This document shows, piece by piece, positions 1-9,318 of a DNA stretch of 64,000 bases. Origin of the DNA: Coenobita brevimanus (taxonomy: Eukaryota > Arthropoda > Malacostraca > Decapoda > Coenobitidae). The DNA lies in the NCBI GenBank assembly GCA_032717465.1, contig CM064715.1, positions 33,108,112 to 33,172,111 of the forward strand, in the 5' to 3' direction. The notes under the pieces are model-generated. The model saw only the letters and a program-made list of their open reading frames with translations, searched no databases and was not told the origin of the DNA. The position numbers and the translations under genes were made by a program. Numbering within the stretch: position 1 is the stretch's first letter; each line of letters opens with the position of its first letter.

Positions 1-2
1 CT

Positions 3-1532
3 TACAAGCAAGATAAGCAATCCCATGTTAAGTATGCAAAAATCAAAGAAGATCTGTTAGAGCAGTGGTTAAATTCTAAGAATGTGGGTTCTGATTTTGA
101 CAAATTTAAGCGGATGATTTTGCTGGAGGACTTCAAGAGGTGTATTTATAAAGATGTAAGCCTATATCTTGATGAGAGAAGAATAGATAATTTGTTTGAT
201 GCTGCAGTTTTAGCTGATGAATATGTTCTCACTCACAAGAGATATTCTAGAGAAAGAAGGAAAGCTGAGAGTAAGTACATTGCCTCTACTCAGAGTACAG
301 GTAACAGGAAAGAGAATAAAGATGATGTTTCTCAGGAAGTAAATACCAGCTTCACCTCTAGATTTCAGAAAAGTAAATGTACTTATTGTAGTAAGCTTGG
401 TCATACTACGGAGAAATGTTTCAGGAGACAGCGTGATGTGAACAAAAAGGAGTCTTTAAATATTCAGTCAATTGGTCTAGTGTCCACTCTTGAGAGTTCC
501 CAGAATTCTTTAACTGAGTTAACTGAACCTGCTTTGAGGGGTAACTTAAATTCTCATGATGGAGCTCCTCTTTTGAGCAGTAACGTGGGTGACACTCTCA
601 AGAGTTCATGTGCTAATTTCCTGTCTGATGGTTTTGTCAGTCCTCTGGACAGTAATGACAGGAAATCAGTTAAAATATATCGTGATACAGGTGCTTGCCA
701 ATCCCTTATGCTGACCAGTGTTCTAGGCTCTAATGTTAATTCCTCTGATGAAACTGTAATCTTACAAGGTTTAGGGAATAATTACTTCTCTGTCCCTCTG
801 TGCAGAGTGAATTTAGAGTCTGGTTTTGCTAATGGTTCCGTTATGGTTGGGTTGGTTGAGACACTCCCAATGTCAGGTGTAACTTTCTTACTTGGAAATG
901 ATATTGGTGGAAGTCAAGTGTGTCCAGCTCCTCAGTTGTCTAGTGAGCCAGTAGCTGCGGCCCAGGATTGTGATGTCCCTGATGTGTTCCCTGCATGTGC
1001 TGTCACTAGGGCTAAGTCTAAAGTTACTGGTGATTTAGAGGATAATGATGATGATGATGTTATCCTAGCTGACACTTTTCTTGCTAATTTGGACCACTCA
1101 CCAGATGAGGCAGTACCCCGTAGTGTTGATAATTTGTCTCGTCAAGAGTTGGTTGAGTTGCAGGTTGCTGACCCTGAGTTGAAAGGTCTTGCTAACTCTG
1201 CTTGCAGTGAGGAAGAGTCAACTGGTGCTTCTACTTGTTATTATATGAAGTCAGGAGTACTTATGAGGAAGTGGAGACCCCCAGCAGCATCAGCCGACTG
1301 TGAATGGGAGGTTGTACATCAAGTTGTCATCCCTCGTGTTTGTAGGCAGGATATCATTAGAGTGGCTCATGATTCCAGTTTGGCAGGACACCTTGGAGTG
1401 AGGAAGACTGTGGCACGCATTTTAAAACACTTCTACTGGCCAGGTATCTTCAAGGATCCTGGTATTGTAAGTCTTGTCACACCTGTCAAGTTGTGGGGAA
1501 GTGTAATCAGACCGAAAAGGTTGCACCTCTAG
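3..1532 (+). CDS. gag-pro: gag-protease ORF plus first half of integrase zinc finger (5' end outside window)
   Basis: The frame is open from base 3, so the GTG at 84 is not the true start and the ORF begins outside the window. A CCHC zinc knuckle (C-T-Y-C-x4-H-x4-C, bases ~378-420) marks the nucleocapsid end of Gag. A DTGA motif at ~684-695 is the catalytic site of a retropepsin-type protease that would process the polyprotein. The last part (about 1360-1455) is the H..H half of the H2C2 integrase zinc finger, with a typical HFYWPG. The frame then runs off into unrelated residues because one base has been lost near 1458-1460; the C..C half continues in the next ORF. Confidence 0.85.
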   Translation, partial: YKQDKQSHVKYAKIKEDLLEQWLNSKNVGSDFDKFKRMILLEDFKRCIYKDVSLYLDERRIDNLFDAAVLADEYVLTHKRYSRERRKAESKYIASTQSTGNRKENKDDVSQEVNTSFTSRFQKSKCTYCSKLGHTTEKCFRRQRDVNKKESLNIQSIGLVSTLESSQNSLTELTEPALRGNLNSHDGAPLLSSNVGDTLKSSCANFLSDGFVSPLDSNDRKSVKIYRDTGACQSLMLTSVLGSNVNSSDETVILQGLGNNYFSVPLCRVNLESGFANGSVMVGLVETLPMSGVTFLLGNDIGGSQVCPAPQLSSEPVAAAQDCDVPDVFPACAVTRAKSKVTGDLEDNDDDDVILADTFLANLDHSPDEAVPRSVDNLSRQELVELQVADPELKGLANSACSEEESTGASTCYYMKSGVLMRKWRPPAASADCEWEVVHQVVIPRVCRQDIIRVAHDSSLAGHLGVRKTVARILKHFYWPGIFKDPGIVSLVTPVKLWGSVIRPKRLHL

Positions 1533-3904
1533 TTCCCATTCCTCCTTTTGAGGCGCCATTCACCCGTGTGTTGGTGGATATTGTGGGCCCTCTTCCTAAG
1601 ACTTCTTCAGGATTTTCTTATGTGTTGACCCTGATTGATATGGCTACTCGTTATCCTGAAGCCATTCCACTTAGAAATATCTCAGCAAAGAACGTGGTTA
1701 AGGAAATGCTAGGGTTCTTCACAAAGTTTGGTCTGCCCAAGGAGGTACAGTCAGACCGGGGAAGTAATTTCATGTCGAATGTTTTCAAGCAGTCTCTGAA
1801 AGAGTTGGGCATCACCCAGATCACGTCTTCAGCTTACCATCCCCAGACCCAAAGAGCGTTGGAGAGATATCATCAAACACTCAAATCGATGCTCAAGAAA
1901 TACTGTTTGGAACATCAGAAAGACTGGGATAAAGGTCTTCCATTCGTTGTATTTGCCGCAAGAGAATCTCCAAATGAATCACTGGGTTTCTCACCTTTTG
2001 AACTACTGTTTGGCCATGAAGTAAGAGGACCCCTTAAGTTACTCAAGGAATGCTGGCTGTCGGAGGAAGATGACGTCAACCTGCTGGAGTATGTGATGAA
2101 GTTCAAAGAACGGCTGTCCACTGCTTTACAGCTGGCGAGAGAGAATTTAAGAGCTGCTCAGGAGAAGATGAAGACTTGGTATGATAAGAAGTCCAGGTTA
2201 CGCCACTTTCAGCCAGGAGATGAGGTTTTGATTCTGCTACCGGTGCATGGGCAACCTCTTCAAGCCAAGTTTAGTGGTCCTTATTTCGTGGAGAAGAAAC
2301 TCAGTGATGTCAACTATGTCATCGCCACACCAGATCGTAGAAAGAACAAGCAACTATGTCACATCAACATGCTAAAGTTATATCACAGGCAGGACGAAAA
2401 TAATCCAGTCTGCACTGTAGCTGTTCCACCCGAGTCTGCAAGTGAAGCTCTCCCATGCAGTATGAGCCTGAGTGATAGTTTGGGGAAGAATCCTGATATC
2501 ATGAATAATCTCCAGACTAAGCTTTCTCATCTACCTCCCGAGGAAAGGCAGGAGTTTTCGGCATTACTGCAGGAGTACCCGCAAGTGTTCCGTGCCACTC
2601 CAGGAAGAACCACTGTGTTGATGCATGATGTCGATGTTGGAGACACAAAGCCAATTAAATTGCCTCCTTACCGTGTGAACCCAGTGAAAGTTCCTCTCAT
2701 CCAGAAGGAGCTTGGCTACCTGTTGGACCACAAGATGATTGAGCCCTGTCAGAGCGAGTGGAGTTCTCCTGTCACTCTAGTCCCTAAGCCAGGTGGGTCA
2801 CAGCGGCTTTGCATCGACTACAGAGGTGTTAATCAGATCACCAAAACAGACACTTACCCTCTCCCTCGCGTGGAAGATTGCATAGACAAGATCGGAAAGG
2901 CTAGGTACATAAGTAAGTTTGATTTGTTAAAGGGATACTGGCAAGTACCCATGACTGAACGTGCTAGGGAGATCTCATGTTTTGTAACACTTGGAAAGAC
3001 TTTTGCATGTTCTGTAATGCCATATGGTATGAAGAATGCACCAGCCACATTTCAGAAGCTCATGAATGTTGTAACCGAGGGTTTGGCAGGGTGTGTTGTT
3101 TATATTGATGATGTATTAATCTTCAGTGACAACTGGAAAGATCACCTATGCCATGTCAGTAAATTTCTTGAGCGTTTGGTTCATGCTAATCTTGTAGCTA
3201 ATTTATCAAAGTGTGAGTTTGGTCAAGCTAAAGTTCAGTACCTTGGGTACATAATTGGTGATGGACATGTTGCACCACCAGGAGCTAAGGTTCAGGTTAT
3301 AAGTGATCTTCCCAGACCTAAAAGTAGGAAGGAGCTACAGAGATTTTTGGGAATGGTAGGTTATTACAGGAGATTTGTTCTTAACTTTTCTATTCTTGTA
3401 TCACCACTTACAGACCTACTGAAAAAGGGAGTTAAATTTGTCTGGACCAATAACTGTGAATCCTCTTTCAACAAACTTAAAGCTATCCTATTAAGTCAGC
3501 CAGTGCTCGCTACTCCAAATTTTGCTAAGCCTTTTAAGATGTCTGTTGACGCAAGTGATACAGGAGCTGGGGCTGTTTTGCTGCAAGAGGATGATCAGGG
3601 TATTGAACACCCTGTATCTTATTACAGTAAGAAGTTCACTCCACCTCAAAAGAACTACTCAACTATTGAGAAAGAGCTTTTGGCCTTGATTTTGGGTTTA
3701 CAGCATTTTTCATTTTATTTGTGTTCTGGTTTTGACCCCATAGTCATTTATACCGATCATAACCCACTGAAATTAATTAGTAAGTTTAAAGATAAAAATC
3801 AGAGATTGACAAGATGGAGTCTACTTCTTCAGGAGTATTCATTAGACATACAACATGTCAAGGGGAAAGAAAATGTCATTGCAGATTGCTTATCTAGACT
3901 TTAG
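1493..3904 (+). CDS. pol: integrase - reverse transcriptase - RNase H polyprotein
   Basis: One uninterrupted 803-codon frame. The C-C half of the H2C2 finger lies just upstream in the same frame (CKSC, ~1466-1477). Integrase core: D29, D88 (SDRGSNF) and E124, giving the D,D-35-E spacing. A GPY-type module (FSGPYFVEKK) lies near residue 260. RT follows: SSPVTLVPK, IDYRGVNQ, KFDLLKGYWQ, and the YIDD catalytic box at base 3101 (residue ~537). RNase H has VDASDTGAGAVL at ~3545 and YTDHNPLKL near 3750, and ends ADCLSRL. The single frame proves that integrase-first order is native here and not caused by an insertion. No start codon is assured; the upstream neighbour was probably once in the same frame. 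Confidence 0.92.
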   Translation: MGKCNQTEKVAPLVPIPPFEAPFTRVLVDIVGPLPKTSSGFSYVLTLIDMATRYPEAIPLRNISAKNVVKEMLGFFTKFGLPKEVQSDRGSNFMSNVFKQSLKELGITQITSSAYHPQTQRALERYHQTLKSMLKKYCLEHQKDWDKGLPFVVFAARESPNESLGFSPFELLFGHEVRGPLKLLKECWLSEEDDVNLLEYVMKFKERLSTALQLARENLRAAQEKMKTWYDKKSRLRHFQPGDEVLILLPVHGQPLQAKFSGPYFVEKKLSDVNYVIATPDRRKNKQLCHINMLKLYHRQDENNPVCTVAVPPESASEALPCSMSLSDSLGKNPDIMNNLQTKLSHLPPEERQEFSALLQEYPQVFRATPGRTTVLMHDVDVGDTKPIKLPPYRVNPVKVPLIQKELGYLLDHKMIEPCQSEWSSPVTLVPKPGGSQRLCIDYRGVNQITKTDTYPLPRVEDCIDKIGKARYISKFDLLKGYWQVPMTERAREISCFVTLGKTFACSVMPYGMKNAPATFQKLMNVVTEGLAGCVVYIDDVLIFSDNWKDHLCHVSKFLERLVHANLVANLSKCEFGQAKVQYLGYIIGDGHVAPPGAKVQVISDLPRPKSRKELQRFLGMVGYYRRFVLNFSILVSPLTDLLKKGVKFVWTNNCESSFNKLKAILLSQPVLATPNFAKPFKMSVDASDTGAGAVLLQEDDQGIEHPVSYYSKKFTPPQKNYSTIEKELLALILGLQHFSFYLCSGFDPIVIYTDHNPLKLISKFKDKNQRLTRWSLLLQEYSLDIQHVKGKENVIADCLSRL

Positions 3905-3956
3905 ACAGATTGTTTTAGAGTAATAAGAAATTTCCTTCGTAAATTTCTTTTTCTTT

Positions 3957-3965
3957 GTGGGGAGG
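3957..3965 (+). other. polypurine tract next to the 3' LTR
   Basis: GTGGGGAGG directly precedes a TGTTACA sequence 50 bases after the pol stop. This is the usual place and composition of the plus-strand primer of an LTR element. Confidence 0.65.
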
Positions 3966-4737
3966 TGTTACATAGCCTATGATTTCATCATCCTTTGTGT
4001 AATTTTAACGCACAGTATGCTGCATATTTGATCACGAGCGTGTTCTGCCTCAGTCCCCCCCTTCTACCGTTATAGTAGAGTAAGTCGTTCTTTCTGTTGT
4101 TCAGAGCGGGATTGTCAACTCTTTGTCCCCATGGCTTCATTTGCGCGTCCTTCTTACAAGTTGTATCAAGCTCTGCCGGCCCATATATAATGAGCTCAGT
4201 CTCTGCATCATTGCCACTTAGATCTACTCCTCATTTTGTTCACATCTCTGTCCTGCCCTGTACCGTTATTATTATTGTGAGTGCTCCGGAAGTCTCCAAT
4301 CATCTAGCAGCTGTGTAATTTGAGTATAACTGTTATTGCATTTTTTCCTTGTACTGTATAGCATAAGGTGTTGATTTGTAGGCCTAGTGAGGTTTTTTGT
4401 AATTTACGTAGAATTCTTATTGTCAACAATTATTAATAATAGTTTGTATCTGTAATAATTTATCTTGCATTAGGTGAGCATTACCCAGTGTATTTTCATT
4501 TTATCAGGGCTGACTTAGATAAATTTACTCTTGCTAATTTCGTGTTAATAGAGGCTATTTGCAGTTAACCATATTTAATTGTTTTTGCCATTACATTATC
4601 TTTATGAGTCCTGAATGTTTTGTTGTTAGTTTGAGCATTAAACTTTAACTTGTAATTTTACCTAACTCTTTTGTTTTGAACCTGGAACTTTACGGGACAG
4701 TAGTGATTTTTAGTATTCTCACTTAAAGTGTACATTA
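3966..4737 (+). repeat. 3' LTR of the Gmr1-like element (right edge approximate)
   Basis: Starts TGTTACATAG right after the polypurine tract. It holds a TATA-like box (TATATAA at 4183-4189) and an ATTAAA polyadenylation-type signal at 4637-4642, as expected for U3 and R. The right end is uncertain: TGTACA near 4730 is a candidate, and a CA tract begins soon after. The 5' LTR is not in the window for comparison. Confidence 0.6.
4183..4189 (+). promoter_or_regulatory. TATA-like box in LTR
   Basis: TATATAA in a GC-richer stretch of the LTR, about 220 bases from its start. It is plausible as the element's RNA polymerase II promoter. Confidence 0.4.
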
Positions 4738-4754
4738 TCTTTCTCTGTTCCGTA

Positions 4755-4758
<4 letters not shown>

Positions 4759-4835
<77 letters not shown>
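4759..4835. repeat. (CA)n microsatellite
   Basis: Uninterrupted CA dinucleotides over 77 bases, directly after the LTR region. Confidence 0.97.
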
Positions 4836-4837
<2 letters not shown>

Positions 4838-4874
4838 TCATGCATACATACAGACACACTTTCATGCAAACGTA

Positions 4875-4877
<3 letters not shown>

Positions 4878-4935
<58 letters not shown>
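4878..4935. repeat. (TA)n microsatellite
   Basis: Perfect TA run, separated from the CA tract by about 42 bases that contain two copies of CACTTTCATGCA. Confidence 0.97.
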
Positions 4936-4940
<5 letters not shown>

Positions 4941-5127
4941 TTATTTATTTTTTGTATTTTTATTTTTTTAAATTTTTTCTTGGTTTTATATTTTTTTATA
5001 CCTTATAAAGAAAAACTAATCTAAAGACCCTAAAACTAATCACCTAACAGACAAATCGCTAACCTATACTAAATCCTACAGAGACAAATAGCTAGGCTTA
5101 AACTAATGATAAAAATACTTCGACTAA

Positions 5128-5545
5128 CAGAGCACCATCGACTGCAGATATGTTATGCCTTTCTACATGACATACCTGCACTCATCACCTGGTGACTGTC
5201 AGTCGAGGCACAACCTAATATAGGGGACATTATTATATGAAAGGGAACCAGACGAGTCAGGAACATTTCCATATACGTCAGCTGTCGACCCTAATTAGAA
5301 TAACTTAAGCAGGATAGTATAATGTATTTACATAATTTATACAATAAGTGAAGAACCTCTCCCAGCAGACCACCATCAACTGCAAGTGCCCAATACCTTC
5401 CTATATTGCACACTTGCTTTCATCAGCTGGTGACTGTCAGGCGAGGAACTTGGCTTAATGTAGGGGACTTCTATATTAGAAATACATCAGTGGGAGGAGG
5501 AACTATTTAAAATATGTCAACTGTCACCCCTAATTAATATTACAA
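5128..5545 (-). repeat. diverged tandem duplication in LINE 3' region (2 x ~180 bp)
   Basis: The segment 5128-5303 resembles 5360-5545. Shared blocks in order include CACCATCRACTGCA, GGTGACTGTCAG, TAGGGGAC, TATGTCARCTGTC and CCCTAATTA. The first base of each copy is about 232 bases apart. It lies beyond the C-terminal coding end, so it probably belongs to the element's 3' untranslated region. Confidence 0.7.
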
Positions 5546-5594
5546 TATATACATATTTACCGTTGATAAAAACCATAACTACACAGTAAAAAAG

Positions 5595-6669
5595 TCATAT
5601 CACTCTGATCAGTCCGGGCTCTCTCAAGAAAGCCAACAATTTATCAGTCATAACAATGTCCCCATCACCCAGGATGGTGGACAGGGTGAAGGGGACGTCT
5701 GCTGCGCCGCAGTAATTTATAAGTGAAGCACGTTCACGAATAAATCTCCGATAGTACAGGATTATATGACTGATAGATAACACCGCATCACAGATGTCAC
5801 AGTGCGGTGGGAAGCGTCTTTCCATATAAGGTTTCATATGTGTTAAAATGGTGGCATTGAGCTGTAACCGTGCCAACACCTTTTCTTCCAAGCGACTGGG
5901 GAGGTTGGCGGTGTCCCAGTAGCCCAGGTATGGCTTACATGTCGGAATATTTAGTCTGGTCCAGTGACCTTGCCACAGAAGCTTTATTGATTTCTTTCTG
6001 AGAGAGAGACTCGACCGTAGATCACGAGGAACGTCCCAAGTCTCCTCGAGCTCTACAGCCAACTTTGCAAGTAAGTCAGCCTGCTCATTTCCGTAGATAC
6101 GACAATGACTAGGCACCCAGATCAGCGTGAATGACTTGTCAGATCAGCGTGAATGACTTGTTGCATGAATGCAACTTATTAACGATGCGGCCCTGGATCT
6201 CGTGAGAGTCCGTAGTACAAGATGCAATTGCCTGGAGGGCTGATTTTGAATCTGAAAATATGACAAATGAGTCATGCCTAGAACTGAGAGCATAGTCTAT
6301 GGCTTTGTCAATAGCAAAAAGTTCGGAGGTAAACACAGATGTATGAGTCGGCAACCGATACCTAAGTGCACATTCAGTCGACCACACACTTGCACCCACA
6401 CATTCACTCGACTTGGAGCCGTCGGTGTACAATTGATGGGACCCCAAGTGACGAACAATGATGTTACGAAACAAGTGGTGGACCTCCGCCTCCGGCGCCT
6501 TGGCCTTTGGTGCTGGGAGCCATGAGACATCCACTGTAAAGCCAGGTGGCTCCCAAGGCGCTATCTTTTTAAACACCAACTTGTCACAGTCACTGGGGTC
6601 CTCACCAAGCTCCTGAGGCGAACGGCAAGTGGCCGACGCACCCCCTGCAGAAGGTGGTGGTATTGACAC
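5595..6669 (-). pseudogene. I/Nimb LINE ORF2, RNase H and C-terminal region
   Basis: RNase H residues: YTDGSKS, then SELFAIDKA (catalytic E), then FSDSKSAL (D), and after a break GNEQADLLAK (D) preceded by PSHC. This enzyme would remove template RNA during target-primed reverse transcription. The frame is broken between the third and fourth catalytic blocks by a 22-bp tandem duplication at 6118-6161. Downstream, C-x2-C...H residues (CDICD) match the cysteine/histidine region that often closes LINE ORF2. The ORF ends at 5595. Confidence 0.8.
6118..6161 (-). repeat. 22-bp perfect tandem duplication breaking RNase H
   Basis: Bases 6118-6139 and 6140-6161 are identical. As 22 is not a multiple of three, the duplication shifts the ORF2 frame between two RNase H catalytic blocks. 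Confidence 0.95.
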
Positions 6670-7796
6670 AAGGGGGTAAAGGCCACATTGCCGATATTAC
6701 TTTTCCTAAACGTCCTTACGCCATAGGACAAGGCCAGGTGGTCACAGCGAATACAGAGGGGAGGCACATTCGCCTCCACTTCCATACAAGCCACACGGGT
6801 ACACCGGACGGCTCCAAGACACATTCGCAAACATTTATTCTGTAACACATCCAATCCTTCCAGCGTGGCATCGGATGCTGAGCCATACACCTGTGCGCCA
6901 TAGTCTAGCTTCGATCGAATAAGGGACTTATACACCATTAATAAAGATTTTCTGTCGGCACCCCAGGTAGTACCCGCTAGGTACTTGAGGACATTTAATG
7001 GTTTATCACAACGAGCAAGCAAAGTATTAACGTGAAGTTTAAAATTCATTCTACGATCAAAATGTATTCCTAAAAATTTTACAGAATCTTGAAAAGGTAC
7101 CGCCTGATTATCCAAAGTTAAGCACAAATTAGGTACGTTACGATTAGTGAAGACTATTGCGGCACACTTATGTATGGAAAACTTAAATCCCCACTGCAAG
7201 GCCCATTGGTGGACGGAGTCAAGGGCTGCTTGAATCTGCCCAGCCGAAAATTGTGCATTACGGGAAGAGTGCCATATTGCACAATCGTCAGCGTAGAGCA
7301 AGTATTTAAGATTCCTCGGGATGGGAGCTGATGACAGAATATCATTGATCATAATACTAAATAAAGTAGGACTAAGCACACTTCCCTGTGGCACCCCATT
7401 ATCCTGGATAAATATATCCGATGTTGCGTTATGGGGCAATTTGACAGAGAAAGTTCTGTCCCTTAAGAAATTTGAAATAAAAACAGGCAAATTTCCTCTT
7501 AAACTATAAGCATAGAGCTTCATTAGTATACCGCGTCGCCAGGTCATGTCATAGGCTTTATGGATGTCCAAGAACACCCCTATCATGAATTCTTTATTGG
7601 CAAATGCCTCTGCAATACAATGCTCCAAATTCATTAAATGATCTAGTGAACTTCTGTATTTACGGAAGCCACATTGTTGATCATTTAACAAATTCTTCGA
7701 CTCTAAAACAAAAAGAAGCCTATTGTTAACCATATGTTCCATGACCTTACATAGACAAGAAGTCAACACAATAGGACGAAATGAAGTGGTATTCAT
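6561..7796 (-). pseudogene. I/Nimb LINE ORF2, reverse transcriptase
   Basis: A 411-codon open stretch. RT landmarks in order: SFRPIVLTSCLCKVMEHM, QCGFRKYRSSLDHL, GVFLDIHKAYD (domain A, catalytic D), NGVPQGSVLSPTLF (domain B), and LLYADDCAIW (domain C, YADD). It continues to the thumb (KFLGIHFDRRM) and the connection region before RNase H. A frameshift separates it from the 6139-6669 frame. RT acts on element RNA at nicked chromosomal DNA. Confidence 0.88.
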
Positions 7797-7841
7797 AAGA
7801 CGACCAGCCTCTTTGGGTATCGGTATGACGTGCGCAAAGTG

Positions 7842-8285
7842 CTATGAGTTTGGGAACGTTCGAGACGCCCAAATCTCATTGAACAATGCTAACATCTTAA
7901 TCAGGTTGTCCTGATTAAGATGCTGGATCATACCGTACATGATGGTGTCTGGTCCAGGGCTGGTGTCTTTACAGGATTTAAGGGCAAGGAGCAGTTCATC
8001 TAGCATAAACTCTTGGTTGTACGGGGATTCTACGTCTTCTGTGGCAAAGTCTAATATCTGTAGCTCAGCCATGCGTTTATGATGTTGAAAACGCGGGTCA
8101 TAATTGGCTGAGCTACTTACATGAGAAAAACTCCTGGCAAGGATGTTAGCAACGTCCACGGGCTCGTCATAGGTGGTGTTATTCACCTGCAAGGTGGTCA
8201 CAGGGAAGTATGGGCGTTTATTATTTAATAATCTTATAGTGGACCAGACTTTATGTAATGGTGTTGTATGAGTCACCGTGGACAC
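7842..8285 (-). pseudogene. I/Nimb LINE ORF2, segment between endonuclease and RT
   Basis: 147 codons. SCKDTSPGPDTIMYGMIQHL is the usual block just before the RT fingers. It breaks by frameshift at ~7842 and continues in the 6561-7796 frame, where IPIPKEAG-type residues can still be read before the first ATG. Confidence 0.75.
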
Positions 8286-8369
8286 GAAGGACCGCCAGGA
8301 GTCACGTTTGGCCCTTCTTATTATTCTCCTTGCCTCAGCCCGTGCCTGTTTGTATGCAATAAAGTTTTC

Positions 8370-9310
8370 CTAAGTGGGCTGACTATCAAAAATCCTGTAT
8401 CTCCTATTGCGTTTTCTTAATGCTTGTCGGCAATCCGGCGTCCACCAATGTGCTCTATGCTTCACATGAACTGTAGAAGTCTTGCGAATAGCAGCCTCAG
8501 CTGCGTGTAATATGGAAGTAGTTATATTTTCGACCTTAACATCTGTGGTCTCCCTAGATATATCTAAATCGGCAATCCTTGAGAAGGATCCCCAATCTGC
8601 TTTCTTATTGTTAAATTTTGGAGGTGGAGGGTCCGAAATGATGTCGCGTGTATAAGAAAGACAGATGGGTAAATGATCACTTCCCAAGGAGTCGTCTTAA
8701 GGGTTCCATGAGAGATCTTGATGTATACCAGGGGAGGCCAAAGATAAGTCAATGGCCGAAGAGTTACCAGTACGATCATCTACATGAGTCGCTCTACCAT
8801 TGTTCAGAAAACAGAGGTTGGACTGTAGTATTAGGTCGGCTAATACCATAATGGTATCATTATGGAGTATCATTTTCCCCACGACCATCAATCCTCAAGC
8901 TACCCCATTGATACTGATGGGCGTTAAAATTGCCCAACACTAACTTATTCCCAGGCAGATGTTCAAATAGTGAATATAAAGCATCACTATCAATGAGGCC
9001 ATGTGGAGGACAGTACAGAGAGCAAATAGACAGATACGTGTTATTAAATTTTACTCTGCATGCGACCGCTTCCAGAGTAGAATTTAGAATCACTTCCGTT
9101 TGTGGGTGTGATTTGTGTGTGTAAATGGCTACTCCGTGACCTTCATATCTTCTATACGAGTGATAGTGTTTTAACTGCGGAGGATCAGGATGATCCTCCA
9201 GGCGCGTCTCCTGTAAACAAACAACGTCTGTCCTGTGTATTGACAGCATGATTGCTATATCTTGTAACTTATTCCCAATACCTCTACAATTCCACTGTAA
9301 TAGAGTGAAT
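8370..9310 (-). pseudogene. I/Nimb LINE ORF2, APE endonuclease
   Basis: Starts with LLQWNCRGIGN (catalytic N), then VVCLQETR (E), a block reading GNFNAHQYQW (usually DFN), and, after two frameshifts near 8865 and 8700, GSDHLPI (catalytic DH). This is the AP-endonuclease-like domain that nicks the target. In-frame TAA-TGA stops at ~8858 are bypassed in another frame, so at least two indels are present. C-terminal to it, WWTPDCRQALRKRNR is the typical linker towards RT. Confidence 0.85.
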
Positions 9311-9318
9311 CCGGCAGT

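Larger units (their letters stand above)
1..4737 (+). mobile_element. Ty3/gypsy LTR retrotransposon with integrase before RT (Gmr1-like)
   Basis: Order on the plus strand is gag zinc knuckle, aspartic protease, integrase zinc finger, integrase core, GPY/F-like module, reverse transcriptase, RNase H, 3' LTR. In ordinary Ty3/gypsy elements the integrase follows RNase H; integrase-first order is known from the Gmr1 group of gypsy elements and from Ty1/copia. The RT and RNase H are clearly gypsy-type. The 5' LTR and the start of gag lie left of the window. One frameshift in the integrase zinc finger makes this copy defective, but it is otherwise well preserved. Confidence 0.88.

Noticed and set aside
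4728..5024. 98-codon frame of His-Thr and Ile-Tyr repeats
   Set aside because: It is a translation of CA and TA microsatellites; no coding signal. The same applies to all poly Tyr-Ile, Ser-Leu and Cys-Val frames at 13660, 14231, 14585, 19060-19690, 27383, 45531 and 52703-52933.
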